A stretch of 64,000 nucleotides of DNA. Origin: Halicephalobus mephisto (lineage: Eukaryota; Nematoda; Chromadorea; Rhabditida; Panagrolaimidae). The notes under the pieces were generated by a model. It saw only the letters and a list, made by a program, of their open reading frames with translations. It was not told where the DNA came from and searched no databases. The stretch spans positions 1 through 64,000 of the forward strand of contig SWDT01000099.1 of the NCBI GenBank assembly GCA_009193035.1, written 5' to 3'. Both the position numbers and the translations under genes were made by a program. Shown piece by piece: positions 35,339 to 46,800 of this stretch (position 1 is the first letter of the stretch; each line of letters opens with the position of its first letter).

Positions 35339-38300
35339 ATTAACGGGATTTCTGTCAAGAGAAAATCTCGTTTTAAAATACAGACAAATTTTTGATGATG
35401 ACATAATCAAAACGAAAAATTTATTTACTTTGTAAACACTAGGTACACTATGTCGTCAATGAGAGTACTCAAAATTTTTTTCTTTAAATATTTCTGAATT
35501 TTTATGAAAATTTGAAACAATTTTGAATTTTTATAGAAATTAAAATTTTTTAGATTTTTATAGAAATTTTAATTTTTTAGATTTTTGTGAAAATTTAAAA
35601 AATTTTTCTCGAATTTTTTTGAATTTTTATGGAAAATTTTAATTTTTTAGAAATTTTTATGGAAAATTGAAACTTAAATTTAAGAAATTAAAAATTTTTA
35701 TATAAATTTGGAATTTAAATTTTTTGGATTTTTATAAATAATTGAAATTTTTACGGAAATTTAAAACTTAAATTTAAGAAATTTTAAAATTTTTGAGGAA
35801 ATTTAGAATTTTTATATAAATTTGGAACTTAAATTTTTTGGATTTTTATACAAAATTGAAATTGAAATTTAAAAAAATTTTTTTTGGAATTTTAGTGTAA
35901 CCATTATTTCTTCGGGGACTGATGCATTGATTTCAGGCCCTCAGGCACCGAGTTTAGGAGCTTCTCGAGAGAACAAACATGGTTGCCAAAATTCTTGAAC
36001 GTTGGTTTTTAAATCGGAAAATTTTTAAATTCCAACATGAAAATTTTTTTGTTTATAAAAATCAAAAAAAATATTTAAATTTTAGACATCTGCTCCAGAT
36101 GTCCAAAATCGGAAAATTTCGATTGTTTATGAAATTTTAAACTTTTTTAAAAATTTTTGTTTAAAAAAATTTTATTTAAAAAAAATTAAATTTGAAATTT
36201 TTGATTTTTAAAATTTTTTTAAAATATTTTTTTTTTGAATTTTTTTAAAAAATAATTTTTAAATTTTTTCAGAATTTATAAAACTTTAAAAAAAGTAGAA
36301 AATTTTTAAGATTTTTAAATATTTTTTTAAATTCTAAAATTTTTAAAATTTTTAAATATTTTTTTAAATTCTAAAATTTTTTAAATTTTATATATTATTG
36401 ATTTTTTAAAATTTGCAAAGTAATTTTTAATTTTTTTTGATTTTATTCATTTGCATTTTTTAGAAAATAAGTCAATGCCAATTTTAATTTTTCTTTTTTA
36501 TTCTGAAAAAACGCAACTCTCATGTGTAACTTAATTGGAGAAATTTCTTCTTCAGCTACTTGTATCCTGAAAAATCATATTTTTTGTTTTAAATACAGTC
36601 AAAAAAGAAAATTTAATTTTTATAATTTTAATAAAAAAATAATTTTAATTTTTTATAAAAAGTAATTTTTAACTTTTTTATAAAAAATAATTTTAAGTTT
36701 TTTTATAAAAAGTAATTTTTAGTTTTTTTATAAAAAATATTTTTAATTTTTTTATAAAAAATAATTTTAAGTTTCTTATAAAAAATATTTTTAATTTTTT
36801 TTGAAAATTAATTTTAAAATAATTTTTAATTTTTAATTTTTTTATAAAAAATATTTTTTATTTTTAGTTTTTTTATAAAAAATATTTTTAATTTTTTTTG
36901 AAAATTAATTTTAAAATAATTTTTAATTTTATTTTTATAATTGATTTTCAACTTTTTTAAATCACAAATTTACCTAATAAACCGACTTGTCCTCAGGGGA
37001 ATTTTATTGTTTACAATTTTTAAAAAATTACGGAACTCTGAAAATTCTGAAGCTTCTTAGAATCTGCTGGATGTTTTTGAAAGTTTTCAGAACTAATTAA
37101 ACACTAATGTTTACAATTTTTGGTCTTAATTGGAAAATTCTTAAAAATCGTACTGGGACAATTTTTTGGAATTTTTTAATAAATATTTTTGTAGTAAATT
37201 TTTGAAGCTTTTTAAAATTATAAAAATTAATTATGACTTTTGGTCTCAACTGGAAAATTTTAAAAAATCGTGCTGGGACAATTTTTGGAATTTTTTTTTA
37301 TTTATCTAAAAATATAATTTTTAGATTTTCAAAAATTATGTAAAAAATGGTTTTTGGTCTCAACTGGAAAGTTTCAAAAATCGTGCTGGAACGATTTTTG
37401 GAATTTTTTTTATTCATCTAAAAATATAATTTTTAGATTTTCAAAAATGATGTAAAAAATGACTTTTGGTCCCAACTGGAAAGTTTCAAAAAATCGTGCT
37501 GGAACATTTTTCGGAATTTTTTTTATTTATCTAAAAATATAATTTTAAAGCCTTAAAAAATGATGTAAAAAATGACTTTTGGTCTCAACTGGAAAGTTTC
37601 AAAAAAATCATTTTTAAACATTTTTCGGAATTTTAGAATTTTTTAAATTTATTTAAAAATATAATGTTAAAGCCTTCAAAAACTATGTAAAAAATCACTT
37701 TTGGTCCCAATTGGAAAATTTTAAAAAATTGTCCCAGCACGATTTTTTATTTTTGACAAAAATATGATTTTTTATGAAATTTATTTTTATTTTTGAAAAC
37801 CGTAAATTTACTTAATTTTTAGAGAGGAACAGATAGGAGTCATCTCTTCAAAAAAGAACAAGAGAGTCCAATTCGATGCTCGGATGCCTTTGGCATTTTG
37901 CGTGGGCCCTAATTGTCGCCTATTCCTTGTTTTTTCCAGAATTGCTTTCATCCAACACTTTTCAACCAGTTTTCTTTTTAACGATTTTTATTCGAAAATA
38001 TTTTAACATAACTTAATTATTTTGAAAATTTTTATTAAACATTCTTAAAAATTTCAGAAAAAATTTAATTTTTTTGATTTTTGAATAAAATTAATTTCTT
38101 AATTTTAGAATTAATATTTATTTTAAAATTTTTTTAGATTTTTATTGAAATTATTTTTTTTTTGATTTTTATTATAAAAATTTTTTTTATTTTTTATTAA
38201 AATTATTTTCTTAATTTTTTATTAAAGTTATTTTTTATTATTGAAATTTTTTTTTTGATTTTTTATTAAAGTTTTTTTTTTAGAAAAAATGAAGCCAAAT

Positions 38301-38486
38301 TTGCTTTTTGGATTCGGGAAAACGAACCAGTTGATGATTATAGTTTTGACCGTGGTGGTTTTGTGTATTTTGCTGATTACGGTAGTTTGTTACTTTCGAT
38401 GTCGAAGAGACAGATCTAGCTACGTCCTGAATCCGGAGTTGATCATGCCCGTCAGCAAGCGGTCCGAAAGGGAGTTCTACGTGTAG
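35339..38486 (+). CDS. Possible single-pass membrane protein with EFYV C-terminus (5' end unknown)
   Basis: Family not firmly recognised. The last exon (38284-38486) is the best supported. After a T-rich acceptor it encodes a 20-residue hydrophobic segment (LMIIVLTVVVLCILLITVVC), a basic stop-transfer (RCRRDR) and a short tail ending EREFYV, a class II PDZ ligand like those of neurexins (EYYV, EWYV) and syndecans (EFYA). Upstream candidate exons 35339-35431, 35937-36000, 36086-36124 and 37823-37901 all have acceptor and donor signals and agree in phase at every junction, giving a short extracellular region. No start codon is found for the upstream part; alternatively the ATG at 38289 starts a 65-residue microprotein. 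The tail motif RDRSSYVL resembles the juxtamembrane RDEGSY of neurexin or syndecan. The homology is a guess. Confidence 0.4.
35455..35900. repeat. Degenerate A/T repeat
   Basis: AATTTTTATAGAAATTTGGAATTTAAATTTTTTGG-like phrases recur about eight times. Confidence 0.6.
36473..37042 (-). other. Two candidate minus-strand terminal exons
   Basis: A TTTTCAG acceptor at 37043 opens a frame (FRNFLKIVNNKIPLRTSRFI) ending at an AG/GTAAAT donor near 36976. The next TTTTTCAG at about 36569 continues in phase (RIQVAEEEISPIKLHMRVAF) to a TAA near 36450-36475, next to AATAAA. The composition is more coding-like than the surroundings. No upstream exons were found, and the candidate overlaps an intron of the plus-strand model, so at least one model may be wrong. 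Confidence 0.25.
36600..36955. repeat. TTTTTTATAAAAAATAATTTTAA-type short repeat
   Basis: About 30 bp units repeated ten or more times. Confidence 0.75.
37125..37745. repeat. Tandem repeat, about 117 bp unit, five to six copies
   Basis: The unit contains TTTGGTCTCAACTGGAAAGT, AAAAATCGTGCTGGAACGAT and ATCTAAAAATATAATTTTTA. Confidence 0.85.
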
Positions 38487-38639
38487 ATTGTAAAACATTC
38501 AATATTGAGTAAAAATAAAAATAAAATTAATTTTTAAGGAAAATCAATTTTACTCATTTCTTGGGAGATTCTGAAGACTACAGATTAGCCGTTTTCTGTC
38601 CTACTGAAGCCTTTAAAATCAAAAGGGTCAATTTTTTGT

Positions 38640-38770
38640 GATATTTTTTAAATTTAAATTTTTAAATTTTTAAATTTTTAAATTTTTAAATTTAAATTTT
38701 TAAATTTTTAAATTTTTAAATTTTTGAATTTTTAAATTTTTAAATTTTTAAATTTTTAAATTTTTAAATA
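38640..38770. repeat. (AAATTTTT)n simple repeat
   Basis: Nearly uninterrupted AAATTTTT units after the EFYV exon. Confidence 0.9.
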
Positions 38771-38859
38771 TTGTTTTTCTTGCCATTGATTGTTTAAATT
38801 TTTTATATTTCAATGAAATAAGAAAAATAAAATACTTTTGAAAGATTACTGTAATTTTA

Positions 38860-39320
38860 GAGATAGTCTTTTTGGTACTGTAATTGCGGAAAATAATCTT
38901 CGAAGATTATACTGTACGTGATTCTGGGTCAGGAATTTCTAGAAAATTTTAATTCTGAAAAAATTTAATTTTAAAAAATATTTATTCATAAAAATTTGAA
39001 ATTTTAGGTTACTGTAGTTTCTAAAAATTTGTTTAAAAAGTATTTTATGAATATTTTAAATTTTTAAAAATTTTATAGTTAATTATAAAATTTAAAAAAT
39101 ATTAAAAATTTGAAATTTTAGGATACTGTAGTTCTGAAAATTTGTTTAAAAATAATTTTATAAATATTTTTAATTTTTAAAAGTTTTAAATTTTGTTTTT
39201 TAAAAATTTTATAGTTAATTATAAAATTTGAAAAATATTAAAAATCCAAAATTTTAGGATACTGTAGTTTCTGAAAATTTGTTTAAAAATAATTTTATAA
39301 ATATTTTTAATTTTTTAAAT
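38860..39320. repeat. Tandem repeat with GATACTGTAGTT, about 120 bp unit
   Basis: TTTTAGGATACTGTAGTTTCTGAAAATTTG recurs three times, followed each time by A/T-rich sequence. Confidence 0.7.
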
Positions 39321-39654
39321 TTCTTAGTGACGTACTTTTATTTTTTTTTTTATTCAATCTCATTTTTGTTTTTTTCATAATTACTTTAATTTTTGAACTT
39401 TTGCTAAAAAAACAAATTTTTGAAATACATTTAAGATCCGGTTCCGGAGTTACTGTATTTTTCGAATTTTACATTTTTGATTTTTAATCTTTATTGAAGA
39501 AAATCTTTTTTTGAACAGGCAATCCACTCGAGACCCTTGTTGATGTTCAGAAATATGGAAAAATGTAATTCAAAATTAGACATACCCTCTGGGGTTGGGC
39601 CAGTTACCGTATCAGTTGTAAAAAGAGTTTTATTTTTGTTATCATTACGTCAAC

Positions 39655-39885
39655 TAAAAATTCCAAAATCTTTTTAAAAATTATTTTTTTTGATAAGTTT
39701 TATTTTTAAAAAAATTATTTTTTTTTATAAATTTTATTTTTAAAAAATTATTTTTTTTTATAAATTTTATTTTTTAAAAATTATTTTTTTAATAAATTTT
39801 ATTTTTTAAAAATTATTTTTTTTGATAAGTTTTATTTTTAAAAAAAATTATTTTTTTTATAAATTTTATTTTTTTAGAAATGTTT
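39655..39885. repeat. TTTTTATAAATTTTATTTTTAAAAAATTA-type repeat
   Basis: About 35 bp units, six to seven copies. Confidence 0.8.
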
Positions 39886-40079
39886 ACAGTTCTTTCATCT
39901 CTTTGTACTTCTGGTTTGTCTTTTTAGACCGTATAGACTGAATTTTTTGAGAGTTAGAACATTTAAAAATCTACTCGCACTCTTACAGTTCTGATTTATG
40001 ATTAGCCAATTTGAATTGAAATTTTCCAGATTTTTCAATACTCCTCTGAAAATCTGGTGCCTTTTATTATGATTTTTCT

Positions 40080-40565
40080 AAGAAAATCTAGATTTTTCCA
40101 GAAGTGATTCGAGATATGAAGTATTTAACGATTTACTTAAACTCTTACTTCTTTAATTAGGTCCTGTTAGACCAAATTGAAACTTTTTTATCACTAGATA
40201 TGTCTTTCAGATTTTTCAGATTCTTATTCAGGTCTTCTTAGACAAATCCAGGTCCTTCCAAGGTAGTTCTGAGGTTTATAACATTTACCAATCTATTCAG
40301 ATTTTCACTTCAATTAGGTCTTGTTAGATGGACCTGAAATATCTTAGATATTTTAATATCTTTCTCTTCATAATTCAGATCTTTCTAGGCAAATCCAAGT
40401 CTTTCTTAGGTAGTTCTGAGGTTTATAACATTTACCAATCTATTCAGATTTTCACTTCAATAAGGTCCTGTTAGATGGACCTGAAATATCTTAGATATCT
40501 TAATATCTTTCTCTTCATAGTTTAGGTCTTTTTAGACCGAGCTAGGTCCTTCCAGAACCAGCCTA
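40080..40565. repeat. Tandem repeat, about 155 bp unit, three copies
   Basis: AGTTCTGAGGTTTATAACATTTACC and GATGGACCTGAAATATCTTAGATAT recur. It lies downstream of the amino acid transporter gene. Confidence 0.85.
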
Positions 40566-40844
40566 AGAAAACAAAAATCAAACCCCTTCAATTTATGTTA
40601 ATTTTTATATTTAATTTATGGAAAATTTTACATTTTTTCGTGTTTGTCAATAACGGAATAATTTGGATCAATTTTACTGTAACCGGATAAAGACTAAAAG
40701 CGACGGAAGCAAATCCGTGGATTTACTTCAGAAAATCAACAAGAAAGCATTTTGTCAAGTGAAAAATGCCGATTTCTGGACTTAATCTCCAAAATTTCTT
40801 TTTAGAAAAAAGATTAAGTCCAGAAATTGACAAAAAACAATCAA

Positions 40845-43800
40845 CTACCACATCCTGAGACCGCTGCTGGACCCATTCCGGATTAAAGTGTTTTTTTCGT
40901 CTGAATGCAGATCTGGAACAGAATCTTCGCTTGCAAGACTGAATGATGGACGTTTTGCCAAGAGGAGTTGTTGAGAATCTGAAGCTCCCAAAGGAACGAC
41001 CGGAGTCACTTTCAAGTCCGGCAAAGCGTCGAAAACGATCGCTGCCCACAGGGTTGTTTTATCTGAAAAATCGCCGATCGAAAACCATGATTTTATAAAA
41101 ATTAAAATGAATATTATTACGAAACTCTCGACAGAACTTTTTAAAACTTGGAATTTTGTTACAGAAGTTTAAACAGTTTCGAAATTCCCTAGAAGATTCC
41201 AGAAACTTTTGAAGATTTTCCAACTAGTTCTAGGGAATTTTATAAGTATTCTAGGAACTTCTGAAACTTTCTAGAATCTTCTAAAAGTACTCCAAAAGTT
41301 TCTGAAATTTTTTAAAATCTTCTAAAAGTACTCCAGGAGCTTCTGAAACTTTCTAGAATCTTCCATAAATACTCCAGAAATTTCTGAAACTTTCTAGAAT
41401 CTTCTAAAAGTATTCCAAAAGTTTCTGAAACTTCCTAGAATCTTCTAAAAGCACTTCAGAAGTTTCTGAAACTTTCTAGAATCTTCCATAAATACTCCAG
41501 GAGCTTCTAAAACTTCCTAGAAGTACTTCAGATATTCTTGAAAACTTTTTAAATGATTCTAGAATCTTCCATAAATACTCCAGGAGCTTCTAAAATCTTC
41601 TAAGAAATTTCAGAAGCTTTCATGAGGTTCTGGTAACTTCCAAAACTCTTGAAATTTCTACAGAAAGTCAAATTTTGTAAATTTGTTCTTTGAAAACAGT
41701 TCGATAAAGTGATAAAATGAAGGACTGTCGTTAAGGTGTTAAAAAACTCACTGTTCCATTCGGTCATCCATCTCGGGAGGGTCGTGGGATAAACCAGGAT
41801 GAAGTAGAACCCGAATCCGACGAAGCATATTCCGATTCCCAGGGCTGTCATGTGGAATTCCTGGAAGATCGGGATGATGACGAGGACGATGTTGATGAAA
41901 AGAAAAGTCAAAATGCACCACAACGGAACCCTCAGGGCATCTGAATGAACAGGAATTCCCTTGTACCGTATCATTAATAAAGCGATTAAAGTGAAGATTC
42001 TTTGAGCCCAGAATCCAAACATAACATATCCTACTAAAACATCCAAATCTCCGACGAAGCTGATTCCGACCGCCAGAAGGGTCTGGGCCATGATCGCGAC
42101 CCTGGGGGAGTCCGTCGCGGCGTTGACGCAGCTGAAGCAAGACGGCAGATGGCCCTGTTTCGCCGCGGCGTACATGTACCTAGAAGCCGAGAACAAATTT
42201 GAATTCAGACTTCCGATGAGCAGAATTCCAATCAGAAACGGTATACAGTAAGAAAACGATCCCATCGTCTTTTCGCTGAAAATAGCGGCCACAGCGTCGT
42301 TATTTTTGATCGTTTCTGCGTCCATTACGGTAAAAAAAGCCAAATTGATGAAAAAGTAAACTGCTGTGACGATTCCGATTCCAGACAAAAGCGCCAAAGG
42401 GACGTTCCTCCGGGGTCGGGAGATCTCGCTCGTACCGTAGTTCAGAATATCCCATCCTGAGTAAGCATAGAGCCCCCCGTAAAACCCCACAACCAGAGAA
42501 CCCGTCGTGTACTGGGGGTCGGAGGGCCAGGGGTCCTCGAGGGCATTCCGCCAACCTGCAAATTTTAAATTTAATTATTTCAAAAATTAAATTTTTCAAA
42601 GTTCTTTCACAACGAATTTTTAAATTTTAAATTTTTATTTTTATTCAATTTTCAAGTTTTAAAATGCACTAAATTCAGGAGGATTCTCAGTTTTAGGTAT
42701 TTTGAAATTTTGGAAGATTTTTGAAAATTTTGAAAAATTTTAAATTCATCTATTATATTTTAAAAAACTTGAAAATTTCAAAAAATTTTAAATTTATCTA
42801 TTAGATTTAAAATAATTCTCGAAGATTTTTGAAAATTTCGAAAAATTTTTAATTCATCTATTACATTTAAAAAAACTTGAAATTTCCACAAATTTTTAAT
42901 TCATCTATTAGATTTTTAAAAATTTTCGAAGATTTTTGAATCCTATTTTTTTAATTCTAGAAACTTCTAAAAAACCAAAAATCATTCCAGAAGGCAAATT
43001 TCAGAAAATTCCTAATTTATTTACTAGATTTTAAAACATTCAAAAAAATTTTAAAGATTTTAAGAAATTTTTGAATCCTATTTTTTCGATTTTAGAAACT
43101 TCTAAAAAACCAAAAATCATTCCAGAAGGCAAATTTCGGAAAATTTCTAATTTATTTACTAGATTTTAAAAAATTTTCAAAGATTCTCGAATCCTATTTT
43201 TTCGATTTTAGAAAATTCTAAAAAACCAAAAATTATTCCAGAAGGCAAAATTCAGAAAATTTCTAATTTATTTACTAGATTTTTAAAAATTCAAAAAATT
43301 TTTAAAGACTAAAAAAAATTTTCGAAGATTTTAAGAAATTTTTGAATCCTATTTTTTTGATTTTAGAAACTTCTAAAAAACCAAAAATCATTCCAGAAGG
43401 CAAAATTCAGAAAATTTCGAAGAAATAAATTAACGAAAATTCTGAAACCTCTACTTATCTCCCGAGGGCCCAGTGAGGGATTTAGTCGTCAAACGGCAGG
43501 TGTCAGAACGACAAACAAGCCGTGACTTCAGCGTTAGCAATGACCAAAAATGAAAACCTTTAATTTTGCTTGATTAAATGTTAACTGAGCCAGATTTTTA
43601 CGTAATTGTATTTTCTTTCCCTAAGGGGATTTTTAATTTTTTACTAAAAAAAGAATTTTATCAAATTAATTTCGAAAAAAAAATAAAATTTGAAATTTAA
43701 AAAAAATATTTTTAATTTAAAAAATTTATTTTTTTAATAAAGAAATTTATTTTTTTCTAATTTTTCCAATTTTTTTAAATTTAAATAATTTTTTTTTTTA

Positions 43801-46800
43801 ATAAATTTATTTTTTTTTTAAATTTAAAAAATTAAAAATATTTTTCTCAATTTTTTGAATTTTTTTAATAAAAAAAATTTATTTTTTGCATTTTTTGAAA
43901 ATTTTTACAGTAATGAAGTATAATTACACCTTTTATGTTTGGCAACCTTTACTCACGGCAATTTCTAAATCGGGAATAAAAAATGGTTCATCTTTTTCAT
44001 TAAAAAAATCAACAACCAAGTTCACGAACAGCCAAAAATCGAAAAATATTTCGTTTCAGGACCAATATTTAAGAAACTTTTAAAAATTAAAATAAAAGTT
44101 AAATTTAAAAAAAATTAAATTTAAAAAAAATTAAAATAAAATTTTTAAATTAAAAAAAATAAAAATTAAATTTTTAAAATTAAAAAAAATTAAAATTAAA
44201 TTTAAAGAAAAAATAAAAATTAAATTTTTAAATTTAAAAAAAGTTAAAATTAAATTTTTAAATTTAAAGAAAAAATAAAAATTAAATTTATACATTTAAC
44301 AAAAATTAAAATTAAATTTTTAAATTAAAAAAAAAATTAAAACTAAATTTTTAAATTAAAAAAAAACTATTTTCGTCACGAAAGATTTTCAAAAACCAAA
44401 AAACAGAAAATTGTTATTATCGAAACCACTAATTGAGCTTTAGTCTCAAAAAAATTTAAATTAAATTTTTAAATTAAAAAAAAATTATTTTTGTCACAAA
44501 TGATGTTTAAAAATCAACAATCAAGTTCATAAATAACAAAAAATTGAAAATTATTTTCACTAAAATCACTAGAAATGTGTTCGAAGAATAAAAATTAACA
44601 AAATCGCAGAATAAAACAACAGTTATCTCACCACGAAAAAGGTTTAATTTATTTCTCGACTGGAAATTTTTTTTTTGACTTTTTAAATATTATTCGTGGT
44701 GGGATCAATATTTTAAAATTTAACTACTTTTTCGTTTTTAAGATATTTTTTTTAATAAAAGTCTCACCACGAAAAAATTATAATTTATTTCTCGACTGGA
44801 AATTTTTTTAACCTTATAAATATCATTCGTGGTGAGACTGATATTTTAAAATTTAACTACTTTTTCGTTTTTAAGATATTTTTTTTAATAAAAGTCTCAC
44901 CACGAAAAATTTTTAATTTATTTCTCGACTGGAAATTGTTTTTTGATTTTTTAAATATTATTCGTGGTGGGATCAATATTTTAAAATTTAACTACTTTTT
45001 CTTTTTTAAAATATTTTTTTTAATAATAGTTTCACCACGAAAAACTTTTAATTTATTTCTCGACTGGAAATTTGTTTTTTGACTTTTTAAATATCATTCG
45101 TGGCGGGATCAATATTTTAAAATTTAACTATTTTCTCATTTTTAAGATATTTTTAAAATAAAAGTCCTCCTATGAATGATTTTCTATTCTTTTTTGACTA
45201 AAATTTTGGTTTCTAGTCTTGCTCGTGATTGAATTAGTTATAAAATTTCATCCATTATTCTTTTTTACTTCTAAAATAAATAATTTTATTTAAGTCTGTA
45301 TTCCGACACGAGTTATACATCACTTTGATACAATTTAAGCACACATTCGGCGTCCATAATCCAATTTTATTGCACCTTTTTTGAAGAAAGATAATCTTCG
45401 AAATCCGCAAGTCTAGGATTTTATTTTTACGGGTTTCTAATCAGTTTTGAAAAGTTGATTTCATAGATGTCGTTATTGGAACAAAAATAATTATTAATAT
45501 TTAAAAAAATAATTTTAAAATAAAAAGTTTTTAAAAATTAAAATTTTCAAGTTTTTTTAGCTTTTCATATATGAAATTTTACTTTTTCGTCCGATTCTTC
45601 TATTTTAGAAAAATATTGGACAAAAATGAAGAAAGAATTTTGAGTATTTATCTAACAATATAAAAGTTATAAAATTTCAAAATTTTTTCGAATAAATTTT
45701 TGATTTTCGATATATGAAATTTTACATATTTTTGATTCTTTCGTTTCAGAAGAGTTTTTATCGGAAATTAATGAAGAATTCTGAATATTTATTTGAGAAT
45801 ATAAAAGTTATATAAAATTTCAAAATTTTTGATTTTCGATATATGAGATTTTACATATTTTTGATTCTTTCGTTTCAGAAGGATTTTTATCGGAAATTAA
45901 TGAAGAATCCTGGATATTTATTTGAGAATATAAAAGTTATAAAATATTTCAAAATTTTTGATTTCCGATATATGAAATTTTATTTTTGATAAAGATTTCT
46001 CTAGATTGAAAGAATCTTTGTTAAAAATAAATGAAGGATTCTGAGTACTTATCTGACAACTTACAGAAAAAGTTGCAACAAATTTCGAAATTTTTTTCGA
46101 GTAAAATTAGGCATTCGATATATGAAATTTCATCTTCAACTTCCTTGTTCCAGAATATCCTTTAGCCAAATCGAATAACAGTTTCTGAATATCTTTCCGA
46201 TAAAATACAAACTAAAATAGACAGTTTTAAAAATAAACTAAATTTTCGATATATGAAATTTCACACTTTTTTCGTTTTAGAAATTTTAAAAAACGAATAA
46301 ATAACTCAGGATACTTGTTTCGAAAGCTACAAAGCAAACTAGTTCCGGTAGGTCTTAAAATAAACTAAATTTTGATTTTTTATATATGAAATTTCATTTG
46401 TTTTATATAATTTATTATTTTAGAAGAATTTACAAAAATTTATTAATACATATTTGATAATATACAAAAGTAACTATAAATTGTTAATAAAAATTCATTA
46501 TAATAAGATTTTAATTTTTTATATATGAAATTTTGTGTTTTTATATAATTTATTATTTTAGAAGAATTTACAAAAAAAAATTAATATGTTTGATAATTTA
46601 CAAAAGTAACTGTAAATTGTTAATAAAAATTTATTATAATAAAGTTTTAATTTTTTATATATGAAATTTCATATTTTTATATAATTTATTATTTTAGAAA
46701 AATTTACAAAAAAAAATTAATATGTTTGATAATTTATAAAAGTAACTATAAATTGTTAATAAAAATTTATTATAATAAGATTTTAATTTTTTATATATGA

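Noticed and set aside
44622..45165. Hairpins considered as microRNA precursors
   Set aside because: Arms pair over only about 9-11 bp with a long A/T loop, too short for a typical precursor.
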